Assembly (NCBI GenBank): GCA_046297935.1 | Contig: JBKBHA010000009.1 | Coordinates: 62,001-126,000, forward strand | Source of the DNA: CAYMZZ01 sp046297935 | GTDB taxonomy: Bacteria; Bacteroidota; Bacteroidia; Chitinophagales; Chitinophagaceae | Length of the DNA stretch: 64,000 nucleotides | Direction: 5' to 3' | Shown: piece by piece, positions 45,870 to 54,769 of the stretch | Numbering within the stretch: the stretch's first letter is position 1 | Layout: each line of letters starts with the position of its first letter | Made by a program: the position numbers and the translations under genes | Notes under the pieces: generated by a model | What the model saw: the letters and a program-made list of their open reading frames with translations, nothing else | Database searches by the model: none | Told to the model about the DNA's origin: nothing

Positions 45870-47114
45870 ATGTCTCTTAAGCTCAATTTCACGGTTCCAA
45901 AACGCTACAATACCATATCACTGGCACTGATGGCGTTTGGTGTGTTGTCGATTATTGGTTTGTATATCACTACCCATGGCTCGGCCGCCAATGCCGATGA
46001 GGCTGCGCATAACGATGCGCGTTTCTGGGCCAGCCTTTTGCAAAACAGCGTGTACTTCCTGCTGGTGGTGAATGCAAGCATGTTCTTTATCTGCGCAACA
46101 ACCCTGGCCTGGGGCGGATGGCAAATGGCATTTCGCCGTGTGCCGGAAGCAATTTCAGCGGTGGTACCTGTTATCGGCGTTATCAGCCTGGCCATTCTGC
46201 TGGCCGTTTGCTTCGGCGATAACCATACTATTTACCACTGGACCGATACCCATCATGTAGCGGAAGATCCTGTGCTGAACGCGAAAAAAGGTTTTCTTGA
46301 CAAAGGCTTTTTTGCAGTAACAACTATCCTGACCATCGTATTATGGTCAGCATTGGGTTGGAAAATGCGTAAACTGTCTCGGAGCCTCGACGATGCTCCC
46401 CTGCCTACACTGGAAGACAAACGCAAATATTTGTGGAAGAACACTGTTTGGGCAGCTTTGTACATCGTGGTGTTTGCCCTTACTGTTATGTCGTCTATTC
46501 CCTGGCTATGGCTTATGAGCATTGATGCGCACTGGTACAGCACCATGTATAGCTGGTACACTTTTGCAAGTTCATTTGTAGCCGGTGTAGCGCTTATTGC
46601 TCTGTTTGTTGTGTATTTGAAAAATACCGGATATCTCGAACTTACTTCGCACGAGCACCTGCACGATATTGGCAAGTTCATGTTCGCCTTCTCCATTTTC
46701 TGGACTTATCTCTGGTTCTCGCAGTTTATGCTGATCTGGTATGCGAACATCCCCGAAGAAACCGTTTATTTCAAACCAAGGGCCGAAGGCATATACAGCG
46801 GAATTTTCTGGCTGATGTTCATCATCAATTTCCTTGCTCCGTTGTTAATACTGATGAGCCGTGATTCTAAAAGAAATTACGCAACCATCACGTTCATGTC
46901 TTTGTTAATTCTTTTCGGACACTGGCTCGATTTTTATCAAATGGTGTTCCCTGCAGTGTCACCAGATCACGTGCCTATGATACTGTACGACTTTGGTGTG
47001 GCATTAGGTTTTGTGGGATTGATCATGTTTGTAACCGGCCGCGCATTGGCGAAAGCTCCGCTGCTGGCAAAGAACCATCCGTTTATCAAGGAAAGTGTGA
47101 TACACCATACGTAA
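45870..47114 (+). CDS. actF: Alternative Complex III membrane subunit ActF
   Basis: 414 aa with ten predicted helices. Typical segments: RFWASLLQNSVYFLLVVNASMFFICATTLAWGGWQMAFRRVPEAI, WLWLMSIDAHWYSTMYSWYTFASSF, FAFSIFWTYLWFSQFMLIWYANIPEETVYF and INFLAPLLILMSRDSKRN. It is a distant NrfD-like relative of ActC that completes the ACIII membrane part. 27 bp after actE. Confidence 0.94.
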   Translation: MSLKLNFTVPKRYNTISLALMAFGVLSIIGLYITTHGSAANADEAAHNDARFWASLLQNSVYFLLVVNASMFFICATTLAWGGWQMAFRRVPEAISAVVPVIGVISLAILLAVCFGDNHTIYHWTDTHHVAEDPVLNAKKGFLDKGFFAVTTILTIVLWSALGWKMRKLSRSLDDAPLPTLEDKRKYLWKNTVWAALYIVVFALTVMSSIPWLWLMSIDAHWYSTMYSWYTFASSFVAGVALIALFVVYLKNTGYLELTSHEHLHDIGKFMFAFSIFWTYLWFSQFMLIWYANIPEETVYFKPRAEGIYSGIFWLMFIINFLAPLLILMSRDSKRNYATITFMSLLILFGHWLDFYQMVFPAVSPDHVPMILYDFGVALGFVGLIMFVTGRALAKAPLLAKNHPFIKESVIHHT

Positions 47115-47187
47115 TTCTGTTTAGGTAAATAAAGCATCCAACGACTTAAAACCTGAACACTCAACTAAAAGATTTTAATATTTCGAT

Positions 47188-48282
47188 ATGCAAACAGTTT
47201 TCATCATCGCGATTTTGGCCCTGGGGTTCCTGGTAACGTTCCAAATTGCCAAGGCGAGTGAGTACGTGGCAATTTTGCGCGGCGAGGAAAGGTCGCGCAA
47301 GCAGTCGAATAAGGTCAATGGCTTTTTGTTGCTCGCCTTCCTGATCGCGGGACTGTTTGGCGTGTACTACTGTAATGAGAAGCTGAAAGGTAAAATTCTG
47401 GGCGAGCCCTATTCAAACCATGGTGAGCATATCGACAACATGCTCTACATTACGCTGGCCATTACAGGTATCGTATTCTTTCTTACACAGATTGCGCTTT
47501 TCTGGTTTGCTTACAAATACCAGGAGTCGGAGAAAAGAAAAGCTTTTTTCTATCCCCACAATAGCAAGCTCGAGTTGATCTGGACAGCCATTCCTGCCAT
47601 CACACTGACCATTCTGGTGGGTTTTGGTATCTTCTACTGGTTCCGCATCACCGGCGAAGCTCCAAAAGATGCCATGGTAGTAGAAATTACAGGTAGCCAG
47701 TTTAAATGGGAATACCGCTATCCAGGTGCTGATGGTATACTGGGTAAAAAATATTATAAGGAAATAAGCGACGCCAAAAGTAATCCGCTCGGTCAGTTGT
47801 GGGATGATCCTGCCAACCACGACGATATTTACGCCACGGGCGAAATGCACCTGGTAGTAGGTAAGCCCGTAAAGCTGGTAATTGGCGCCAAAGATGTAAT
47901 TCACGATGTGGGTCTGCCTCATTTCCGTATGAAAATGGATGCAGTGCCCGGTACGCCAACCACTATGTGGTTTACGCCTACTAAAACTACCAAGCAGGTA
48001 CGTCAGGAAACCGGTGACCCCGAATTTGTGTTCGAAATTTCCTGCGACCAAATGTGTGGCCGCGGTCACTATAGCATGCGTGGAACCATTGTGGTAGAAA
48101 CACAGGAAGAGTTTGATGCCTGGGTAGCTGGCCAAAAGCCACAGTATGCCGTGGCTCAACAGGCTGCATCGCCTGCACCCACACCTGCGGCACCTGCAGC
48201 TACGCCTGCAGCCGACACTACAAATAAACAGATCGCACAAGCCGTACCGGCAAAGGTTGCCGGCAATGGCGGAAATCAATAA
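47188..48282 (+). CDS. coxB: Cytochrome c oxidase subunit II
   Basis: 364 aa. An extra N-terminal membrane segment and a basic stretch precede the usual two helices (YITLAITGIVFFLTQIALFWFAYKY and LIWTAIPAITLTILVGFGIFYWF). The CuA domain carries TGSQFKWEYRYPG, the early His in DVIHDVGLPHFRMKMDAVPG and the CuA loop CDQMCGRGHYSM (both Cys, His and Met). No cytochrome c domain is attached; the tail is Ala/Pro/Thr rich. It accepts electrons from ActE or ActA. Directly downstream of actF. Confidence 0.95.
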   Translation: MQTVFIIAILALGFLVTFQIAKASEYVAILRGEERSRKQSNKVNGFLLLAFLIAGLFGVYYCNEKLKGKILGEPYSNHGEHIDNMLYITLAITGIVFFLTQIALFWFAYKYQESEKRKAFFYPHNSKLELIWTAIPAITLTILVGFGIFYWFRITGEAPKDAMVVEITGSQFKWEYRYPGADGILGKKYYKEISDAKSNPLGQLWDDPANHDDIYATGEMHLVVGKPVKLVIGAKDVIHDVGLPHFRMKMDAVPGTPTTMWFTPTKTTKQVRQETGDPEFVFEISCDQMCGRGHYSMRGTIVVETQEEFDAWVAGQKPQYAVAQQAASPAPTPAAPAATPAADTTNKQIAQAVPAKVAGNGGNQ

Positions 48283-48319
48283 TTGAAGAGTTTGGGCGCG
48301 GTAACAACGCTCCCTAAAA

Positions 48320-50137
48320 ATGAAGTTTATGAGCGAAACATTGCATGTGCATTCCGAAGCTGCAGCAGGTGTTCATCACGATGAACACAATGGACATGGG
48401 CACCATCACCAGTCCTTTGTATCGAAGTATATCTTCAGCATGGACCATAAGACCATCGGTAAACAGTTTTTGATTACCGGTATCGTATGGGCTATTATCG
48501 GAGGTCTGTTTTCGGTACTCTTCCGTTTACAACTGGGCTATCCCGGGCAGTCGTTTCCTATTCTGGAAACCTTCTTTGGCAGCCGTGCCGAAGGTGGTTT
48601 GATCAAGCCCGAGTTTTACTACTCACTCGTAACCATGCACGGTACAGTACTGGTATTCTTCGTACTTACGGCTGGTTTGAGCGGTACTTTTGCCAACTTT
48701 CTAATTCCCCTTCAGGTTGGTGCGCGCGATATGGCTTCGCCCTTCCTGAATATGCTATCGTACTGGTTCTTCTTCCTCGCCAGCGTAGTGATGCTTTCAT
48801 CGCTTTTTGTGGAAACAGGTCCTGCCAGCGGTGGATGGACCATGTACCCGCCATTAAGCGCATTGGGTCAGGCAGGCGATGGATCAAAGATTGGTGCCGA
48901 CCTATGGCTGATTAGTATGGCCCTGTTTATTGTGAGTTCGTTGCTGGGTGGCTTGAACTATATTTCCACCATCCTCAACATGCGTACCAAGGGTATGTCA
49001 ATGACCCGTATGCCATTGACGATCTGGGCCCTTTTCTTTACCGCCGTTCTTGGGGTACTGTCATTCCCGGTACTGTTGTCAGGTGCTATCCTGCTCCTGT
49101 TCGATCGTAACCTGGGTACCAGCTTCTTCCTGAGCGATATTGTGGTAAATGGCGAGGTGTTACCCAACGAAGGTGGTAGCGCTATTCTTTATCAGCACTT
49201 ATTCTGGTTCCTCGGTCACCCCGAAGTATATATCATTCTGTTGCCGGCCATGGGTATGGTTTCAGAAATTATGTCGGTTAACAGCCGCAAACCCATTTTC
49301 GGTTATACAGCCATGCTGGGTTCCCTGTTCGCCATCGCCATCCTGGCCTTCCTGGTATGGGCGCACCACATGTTTGTAACGGGTCTGAACCCCTTCCTGG
49401 GATCGGTATTCGTGTTGCTCACCCTGCTCATTGCGGTACCTTCGGCTATCAAGGTATTTAACTGGCTCACCACTTTGTGGCGAGGAAGCATCCGCTTCAC
49501 ACCGGCCATGCTTTTTGCCATCGGCTTTGTGAGTCTGTTCATTTCAGGTGGTCTTACCGGTATCTTCCTCGGTAACTCAACTATTGATATTCACCTGCAC
49601 GATACCATGTTTGTGGTGGCCCACTTCCACATTGTAATGGGTGTGGCTTCCATGTTCGGTATGTTTGCCGGCATCTACCACTGGTTCCCCAAAATGTTTG
49701 GCCGCTACCTCAACAACACACTGGGGTATCTGCACTTCTGGGTTACATTGATAGGCGCTTACCTGATCTTCTGGCCTATGCACTATCAGGGTCTGGCTGG
49801 TATTCCCCGTCGTTATCTTGATAAATCAATCTGGCATTCATTCAACCAGTTTGGCGATCTCGATAAAATGATCACCATTGTAACTATTGTGGTGTTCGCG
49901 GTACAGCTCATGTTTGTGTTCAATTTCTTCTATTCCATATTCAAAGGCCGCAAGGTAACCAGCAGCAACCCCTGGGGTGCTACCACACTTGAGTGGACAA
50001 CCCCCATCAATCCGGGTCATGGTAACTGGCCGGGCGAAATTCCCGAAGTACACCGCTGGGCTTATGATTATGGTAAAGATGGTAGAGAGTATATCGCGCA
50101 AACGGAGCCGGTGAGTGCGAATGAGTCAAAGCATTAG
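48320..50137 (+). CDS. coxA: Cytochrome c oxidase subunit I
   Basis: 605 aa. The N-terminus is His-rich (VHSEAAAGVHHDEHNGHGHHH). An ATG at 48329 (MSETLHV) is an alternative start. Twelve or more helices carry the heme-copper ligands: low-spin heme His in TMHGTVLVFF, CuB and cross-linked Tyr in GHPEVYIILLP, CuB His pair in WAHHMF, and heme a3/a His in HDTMFVVAHFHIVMG. It is the proton-pumping catalytic core reducing O2. 37 bp after coxB. Confidence 0.96.
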   Translation: MKFMSETLHVHSEAAAGVHHDEHNGHGHHHQSFVSKYIFSMDHKTIGKQFLITGIVWAIIGGLFSVLFRLQLGYPGQSFPILETFFGSRAEGGLIKPEFYYSLVTMHGTVLVFFVLTAGLSGTFANFLIPLQVGARDMASPFLNMLSYWFFFLASVVMLSSLFVETGPASGGWTMYPPLSALGQAGDGSKIGADLWLISMALFIVSSLLGGLNYISTILNMRTKGMSMTRMPLTIWALFFTAVLGVLSFPVLLSGAILLLFDRNLGTSFFLSDIVVNGEVLPNEGGSAILYQHLFWFLGHPEVYIILLPAMGMVSEIMSVNSRKPIFGYTAMLGSLFAIAILAFLVWAHHMFVTGLNPFLGSVFVLLTLLIAVPSAIKVFNWLTTLWRGSIRFTPAMLFAIGFVSLFISGGLTGIFLGNSTIDIHLHDTMFVVAHFHIVMGVASMFGMFAGIYHWFPKMFGRYLNNTLGYLHFWVTLIGAYLIFWPMHYQGLAGIPRRYLDKSIWHSFNQFGDLDKMITIVTIVVFAVQLMFVFNFFYSIFKGRKVTSSNPWGATTLEWTTPINPGHGNWPGEIPEVHRWAYDYGKDGREYIAQTEPVSANESKH

Positions 50138-50138
50138 C

Positions 50139-50240
50139 GGAGAGTGGGGAGTGGAAAGTGGAAAGTAGTCCCAACGCATGCGTTGGGAGGGGAGAGAGGA
50201 AAGTGGAAAGTGGAAAGTAGTCCCAACGCATGCGTTGGGA
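50139..50240. repeat. GGAAAGTGGAAAGTAG tandem with two 20-bp palindromes
   Basis: The perfect palindrome TCCCAACGCATGCGTTGGGA occurs at 50169-50188 and 50221-50240. Each copy is preceded by GGAAAGTGGAAAGTAG units. The block starts two bases after the coxA stop and lies inside the operon, before ctaB. Confidence 0.9.
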
Positions 50241-50273
50241 CGGAATAACGAAATAAAAAACCAATGACAGGGC

Positions 50274-51161
50274 ATGCAGAAAATTAGGGATTACCTGCAA
50301 TTGATGAAGCCCTCGTTGAGTATAATGGTGGTGTTCAGCAGTGTAATAAGTTACCTGTTGGCGCCGAAGGTGGTGGAAACGAATTGGAGGATGGTAGGTT
50401 TGCTCTTTGTAGCCGGCATGCTGATAACAGGCAGTGCCAACGCAATTAACCAGGTAGTGGAAAAAGATACCGATGCGCAAATGAAGCGTACCGGCAAGCG
50501 ACCCATTGCATCAGGCCGTATGGCGCCCAACGAAGGCTGGGCATTTGCCATAATCACCGGACTGGCCGGAGTACTGATGATGGGTTTGTATTTCAACTGG
50601 CTGGCGGCAGGCATTTCCGCCTTCAGCCTCTTTCTGTACGCTTTTGTATACACACCTATGAAAAAGGTGAGCAATATGGCGGTGCTGATGGGGGCTGTAC
50701 CTGGTGCATTACCCTGCCTGATTGGTTGGGCGGCCGGCGATGACCAGCTCTCCCTGGGAGGCTGGGTGCTCTTTGGAATTCAGTTTTTGTGGCAGTTTCC
50801 ACATTTCTGGGCAATTGCCTGGATTGCACATACCGATTATTCAAGGGTAGGCTTCAAACTCCTGCCTGCAGATAAAGGTCCAACTAAGTTTACGGCACTG
50901 CAAACAGTCATTTACTCGTTGTTGCTTCTGCCCATCACCTTGGTACCTTATTTCACTGGTATGTGCCAGTTCGATGATATAACAGGCAAGATCAGCCTTG
51001 GTTTAGTAGTGCTGGCAAATCTGTTTATGATCGGAAGAAGTGTGAGTCTTTATCAGTCGATGGAAGCAGGAGCTGCACGGAAAGTGATGTTTGGAAGCTA
51101 TATCTATTTGCCCGTTGTACTGCTGGCCCTGCTGGCAAGCAAAGCAACTGCATCGGTATAG
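50274..51161 (+). CDS. ctaB: Protoheme IX farnesyltransferase
   Basis: 295 aa with about nine membrane helices; makes heme O from protoheme for the oxidase. Prenyltransferase motifs: NQVVEKDTDAQMKRTGKRPI (the Asp-rich first motif) and AHTDYSRVGFKLLPAD (second motif). Near the N-terminus, RDYLQLMKPSLSIMVVFSSV is standard for the family. It sits in the cox cluster. No ctaA for heme A synthesis is seen in the window. Confidence 0.94.
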   Translation: MQKIRDYLQLMKPSLSIMVVFSSVISYLLAPKVVETNWRMVGLLFVAGMLITGSANAINQVVEKDTDAQMKRTGKRPIASGRMAPNEGWAFAIITGLAGVLMMGLYFNWLAAGISAFSLFLYAFVYTPMKKVSNMAVLMGAVPGALPCLIGWAAGDDQLSLGGWVLFGIQFLWQFPHFWAIAWIAHTDYSRVGFKLLPADKGPTKFTALQTVIYSLLLLPITLVPYFTGMCQFDDITGKISLGLVVLANLFMIGRSVSLYQSMEAGAARKVMFGSYIYLPVVLLALLASKATASV

Positions 51162-51189
51162 CGCCGGAAAAACAAAATGAAATCGTGAA

Positions 51190-51762
51190 ATGGCAATAGT
51201 GTCGAATCAACAAAAGAATAAAATACATCCGCATAAGTACACCCTCTGGGTAGCTATCGGAAGTATTTTGATGATGTTCGCCGGACTGACCAGCGCCTTT
51301 ATCGTAAAAAGCAATCTGGTGGGATGGCGCAATGTGGAAATGCCAACAGTATTCTGGTATTCCACTGGCGTAATCCTGCTGAGCAGCCTAACGATGCAGC
51401 TGGCACTTCGCTCCTTTCGTCAACGCGATCTGGGGCGCTACCGGCAACTGCTGGGAATGACTTTTGCGCTGGGTGTGCTCTTTATAGTGTTGCAGTGGAT
51501 TGGTTTTAGCGAACTATGGTACCAGCAGGGAATTAAAATGAAAGGTGTAACCGGAGCGGGCCAGTTTTTGTATGTGATATTCGGCCTGCATGCCATACAC
51601 GTGATCGGTGGAGTAATCACCCTGTTGGTGATGTTTATTAAAGGGTTCTTTGGAAAAACAAAAAATTACAGCGCAGTACCAGTAGAAGTGGCCGCCACTT
51701 ACTGGCACTTTGTAGACCTGTTATGGGTTTATTTGCTGGTGTTCTTTATAGTAATAGGATGA
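51190..51762 (+). CDS. Cytochrome c oxidase subunit III family protein (short)
   Basis: 190 aa with five helices. KYTLWVAIGSILMMFAGLTSAFIVKS, the Glu-free middle, FGLHAIHVIGGVITLLVMF and ATYWHFVDLLWVYLLVFF are subunit III patterns. It is the first of two tandem subunit III-type genes; the second is at 51868. Such pairs are usual in Bacteroidota act-cox clusters. 28 bp after ctaB. Confidence 0.9.
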   Translation: MAIVSNQQKNKIHPHKYTLWVAIGSILMMFAGLTSAFIVKSNLVGWRNVEMPTVFWYSTGVILLSSLTMQLALRSFRQRDLGRYRQLLGMTFALGVLFIVLQWIGFSELWYQQGIKMKGVTGAGQFLYVIFGLHAIHVIGGVITLLVMFIKGFFGKTKNYSAVPVEVAATYWHFVDLLWVYLLVFFIVIG

Positions 51763-51768
51763 GAGAAT

Positions 51769-51829
51769 GTTTAGTTGTTGGTTGTGTAGTTGTTGTTGGG
51801 AATACAACTAAACAAAAAACAACTAAACC
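51769..51829. repeat. GTTTAGTTGTTG hairpin repeat
   Basis: The left arm GTTTAGTTGTTGGTTGTGTAG pairs with the right arm ACAACTAAACAAAAAACAACTAAAC. It lies seven bases after a cox gene stop and before the next cox gene, inside the operon. It belongs to the TTGTTKAG family seen at 36415 and 54766. Confidence 0.82.
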
Positions 51830-51867
51830 CTAATTGGTTAACCCGTTTTTGACTTTTAATTAGAATT

Positions 51868-52740
51868 ATGTCGACAACTGCAACGGTACATCAAACGAAA
51901 TGGTGGAGTGGTGGAAAAAGCCCCTTCAATGTGGAGTATGGAAAGCTCATGATGTGGTACTTCCTGATGAGTGACGCATTTACTTTCGGTGCTTTCCTGA
52001 TTTCCTATGGTACCATTCGTTTCAGCCAAAACTTCTGGCCCGATCCCAACGTGGTGTTTAACGCGTTTCCGGGTGCGGGACATGCCAATTTGCCGCTGGC
52101 TTTCGTGAGCGTGATGACCTTTATCCTGATCATTAGTTCCGTAACCATGGTGCTGGCCGTTCATGCCGGCCACAAAGGCGATAAGCAGGGTGTGATTAAA
52201 TGGCTGGGTTGGACAATCGTTGGTGGACTGGCCTTCCTTGGCTGTCAGGCCTGGGAATGGCATCACCTGATCACCGGTGAGCACGCCACTCTGATCGATG
52301 GCAAAATTGAGTTCATTGGTCAAACCATGGGCGCTAACCCCTGGGGTGAACTGGTGGAACCCGAAGCCGTTGCCAAAGCACTGAGCAATTCATCTACCCA
52401 TACATTGGCTATGCTGGCTCATGAGTCAGGTGCCACCCAAACCCACGAGCAACTGATGGGTATGAGCCAGGCAGAACTCACCAACCTGATCAATACAGCC
52501 GAGCTGCATGTGCGCGAAAAAGGTCCCGTAGCCTTCGGTGGATATTTCTACGGCATCACCGGTTTCCACGGCTTCCACGTATTTTCAGGAGTAGTGATCA
52601 ATATTATCATGCTGATCATGACTCAGAAAAATGTATTCCAGAATCGTGGTCACTACCTGATGATCGAAAAAGCCGGATTGTACTGGCACTTTGTAGACCT
52701 GGTTTGGGTATTTGTGTTCTTGTGTTTTTACCTTATCTAG
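51868..52740 (+). CDS. coxC: Cytochrome c oxidase subunit III (long)
   Basis: 290 aa. It has the same fold as its upstream neighbour but with a long soluble insertion in the middle (residues about 145-215, containing HTLAMLAHESGATQTHEQL). Subunit III segments: KLMMWYFLMSDAFTFGAFLISY, GWTIVGGLAFLGCQAWEWHHLI, YGITGFHGFHVFSGVVINI and GLYWHFVDLVWVFVFLCFYL. It stabilises the oxidase core. Confidence 0.93.
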   Translation: MSTTATVHQTKWWSGGKSPFNVEYGKLMMWYFLMSDAFTFGAFLISYGTIRFSQNFWPDPNVVFNAFPGAGHANLPLAFVSVMTFILIISSVTMVLAVHAGHKGDKQGVIKWLGWTIVGGLAFLGCQAWEWHHLITGEHATLIDGKIEFIGQTMGANPWGELVEPEAVAKALSNSSTHTLAMLAHESGATQTHEQLMGMSQAELTNLINTAELHVREKGPVAFGGYFYGITGFHGFHVFSGVVINIIMLIMTQKNVFQNRGHYLMIEKAGLYWHFVDLVWVFVFLCFYLI

Positions 52741-52817
52741 TAAACAGGTAAAAGGCAGAGGCAATATTGAAAAGTTGAGATTTAAAAATTAGACGTAAAA
52801 AATTAAATATATTTCGA

Positions 52818-53288
52818 ATGGATCATTCAACAGTGTCTTCAGAAATTACATTTGAACACCATGTGTCAGATGCCGAATTCAGGAAGCGCGTGCGTAAGAC
52901 GACCATCATCCTGTCGGTGATCACCATTATTGAGCTCGCTATTGGTCTGATTATTTACAACATGCACAAGGGTCCCGATCCCAACACCTTCCTGGTGCTG
53001 GCGTTCAAAGGCCTGGTGTGCATACTCACCCTGGCAAAAGCCTACTATATCGTTTCTGTATTCATGCACCTGGGCGATGAAATTCGCAACCTGATCATGA
53101 CGATCGTTGTGCCTCTGTTGCTGTTCATCTGGTTCATTATCGCGTTTATTGTAGATGGTAATTCGTACAAAAACCTTCGCAATACCTACGATCTGCATTT
53201 TAAAGAAACCACCATGCCCAAGGGCCACCACCCTGCAGCAGCTGAGGAAAAACAGCCCGCCGAAAAGCCTGAGCCCGGTAAGCAGTAA
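52818..53288 (+). CDS. Cytochrome c oxidase subunit IV family protein
   Basis: 156 aa with three helices (TIILSVITIIELAIGLIIYN, AFKGLVCILTLAKAYYIVSVFMHL, LIMTIVVPLLLFIWFIIAFI). AYYIVSVFMHLGDE is the prokaryotic subunit IV (COX4_pro-like) signature. The tail is soluble, Pro/Glu/Lys rich. It is followed by a strong terminator, so it probably ends the main act-cox transcript. Confidence 0.92.
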   Translation: MDHSTVSSEITFEHHVSDAEFRKRVRKTTIILSVITIIELAIGLIIYNMHKGPDPNTFLVLAFKGLVCILTLAKAYYIVSVFMHLGDEIRNLIMTIVVPLLLFIWFIIAFIVDGNSYKNLRNTYDLHFKETTMPKGHHPAAAEEKQPAEKPEPGKQ

Positions 53289-53308
53289 GGCTCTCATCAA
53301 TATTTTTG

Positions 53309-53359
53309 CCACCGGCCTGTTTTGAATCAAACATTCAGAATGGCCGGTGGTTTTATTTT
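53309..53359 (+). terminator. Intrinsic terminator at the end of the act-cox operon
   Basis: A 9-bp perfect stem CCACCGGCC (53309-53317) / GGCCGGTGG (53342-53350) is followed by TTTTATTTT. It lies 21 bp after the subunit IV stop. The 24-nt loop is rather long. Confidence 0.7.
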
Positions 53360-53388
53360 CGGAACTTTGCCGCCAAATCGAACGAATC

Positions 53389-54216
53389 GTGAATAAGACC
53401 GCCCTATATGCCATTGCTCTGGCAGCGCTGATACCGCTGATCAGCTACTTTGTTGTGAAGCGGCAAAGTGAAAAAAATGTGCTCATGCCCCGGCACTTTC
53501 TGCCCGACAGCACCACTACAGTTGTGCGAAATGGGAAGCAGTACACCGACACGGCCTGGCATCGTTTACCCGACTTTAAACTAACCAACCAACTGGGCCA
53601 GACCATTACCTGGAATGAGCTCAAAGGTAAAGTGGTGGTGGCCGATTTCTTTTTCACGCATTGCCCCACCATTTGCCCCGGCATGACGCTTAATATGCGC
53701 CGCCTGCAGCAGGGTATTACCAACTCGCAACGTGTAGGCGATAAAACGCCCGATTTTGTACACTACCTTTCCATCAGCATCGACCCCGAACGCGACTCGG
53801 TAGAGCGCCTGAAATTCTGGGCCGACAAATACCAGATCAATCCCGAAACCTGGTGGCTGCTCACAGGCGATAAAAAGGAGATCTACGATTTTGTGATCAA
53901 CCACGTGAAGCTGGGGCTGGTAGATGGCGATGGGGTCGACAGCAACTTTATACATTCCGACCGCTTCGTGCTGATCGATACATTTCGTCATGTTCGCGGC
54001 TACTATCGCGGACTCGACACCGCAGACCTGGCCCGCCTTTCGAATGATATTATCCTGCTCAGCAAGGAGAAGGATCCTAATAGAAAAAGCTTTTTTGCAG
54101 GCAAACTCGAAATAATGGCAGTGGCATTTTTGGCCGCCATCATCGGTGTTGGCCTGCTGATTTATTTCATAAAACGTAAACCTAAAGATGTTAGCCCCCG
54201 TCTGGACCAGGAATGA
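53389..54216 (+). CDS. SCO family copper-delivery protein
   Basis: 275 aa from a GTG at 53389, which gives the N-terminal anchor TALYAIALAALIPLISYFV. The thioredoxin-like domain holds the copper-binding CPTIC (FTHCPTICPGM) and the later His in FIHSDRFVLID. A second membrane helix at the C-terminus (MAVAFLAAIIGVGLLIYFI) is a Bacteroidota variation. It inserts copper into the CuA site of CoxB. It overlaps the DUF420 gene by 29 bp. Confidence 0.93.
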   Translation: MNKTALYAIALAALIPLISYFVVKRQSEKNVLMPRHFLPDSTTTVVRNGKQYTDTAWHRLPDFKLTNQLGQTITWNELKGKVVVADFFFTHCPTICPGMTLNMRRLQQGITNSQRVGDKTPDFVHYLSISIDPERDSVERLKFWADKYQINPETWWLLTGDKKEIYDFVINHVKLGLVDGDGVDSNFIHSDRFVLIDTFRHVRGYYRGLDTADLARLSNDIILLSKEKDPNRKSFFAGKLEIMAVAFLAAIIGVGLLIYFIKRKPKDVSPRLDQE

Positions 54217-54769
54217 CCGTAAAGCCAATGCACTCATTCTTTCATTTTCTGTAATTGTATTCGCCGCTGTTGTTGTTTTAAACCGCATCAAACTCGATGT
54301 AAACCTCGGGTTCGATGTGCATATTTTTGCACTGGTCAACGCCCTGATCAATTCCACCGTCACCGTGCTGTTGATCGCTGCACTTGTGGCGGTGAAAAAG
54401 AAACTGTACAAACTGCATCGCAACTTGATGTTGCTGGCCATGCTGCTTTCCATCCTTTTCCTGGTCAGCTATATCTGTCACCACCTGTTTGCCGGCGATA
54501 CGGTTTTTGGCGACATGGATGGCGATGGAAAACTGAGCGAAATTGAAAAGTCGGAGATCGGTAGCTCACGTACCCTTTACCTGATTGTACTTGCTACCCA
54601 TATTCCGCTGGCCGGACTGATCCTTCCCTTCATCCTGTTCACCGCCTATCGCGCACTGACAGGAGAGTATACCCGCCACAAAAAACTGGCAAAAATTACC
54701 TGGCCTGTTTGGTTGTATGTGGCTATTACGGGAGTGTTGGTGTATTGGATGATAAGCCCCTACTATTGA
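54188..54769 (+). CDS. DUF420 membrane protein with an EF-hand-like loop
   Basis: 193 aa with five helices; the DUF420 (CtaM-like) family is linked to cytochrome oxidase assembly. Typical segments: VHIFALVNALINSTVTVLLIAALV, HRNLMLLAMLLSILFLVSYICHH and LIVLATHIPLAGLILPFILFTAYRAL. Between helices is GDMDGDGKLSEIEKSEIGS, whose 12-residue DMDGDGKLSEIE fits the EF-hand calcium loop (D-x-D-x-D-G...E). The gene is translationally coupled to sco. Its TGA stop is the TGA of an adjoining TTGAGTTGTTGACC repeat. Confidence 0.9.
   Translation: MLAPVWTRNDRKANALILSFSVIVFAAVVVLNRIKLDVNLGFDVHIFALVNALINSTVTVLLIAALVAVKKKLYKLHRNLMLLAMLLSILFLVSYICHHLFAGDTVFGDMDGDGKLSEIEKSEIGSSRTLYLIVLATHIPLAGLILPFILFTAYRALTGEYTRHKKLAKITWPVWLYVAITGVLVYWMISPYY

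Noticed and set aside
47413..48279. Long antisense frame (288 codons) opposite coxB
   Set aside because: It is fully contained in coxB, has no recognisable domains, and is explained by the codon bias of the sense gene. The same holds for other long antisense frames such as 40022-40564 and 41720-42424.
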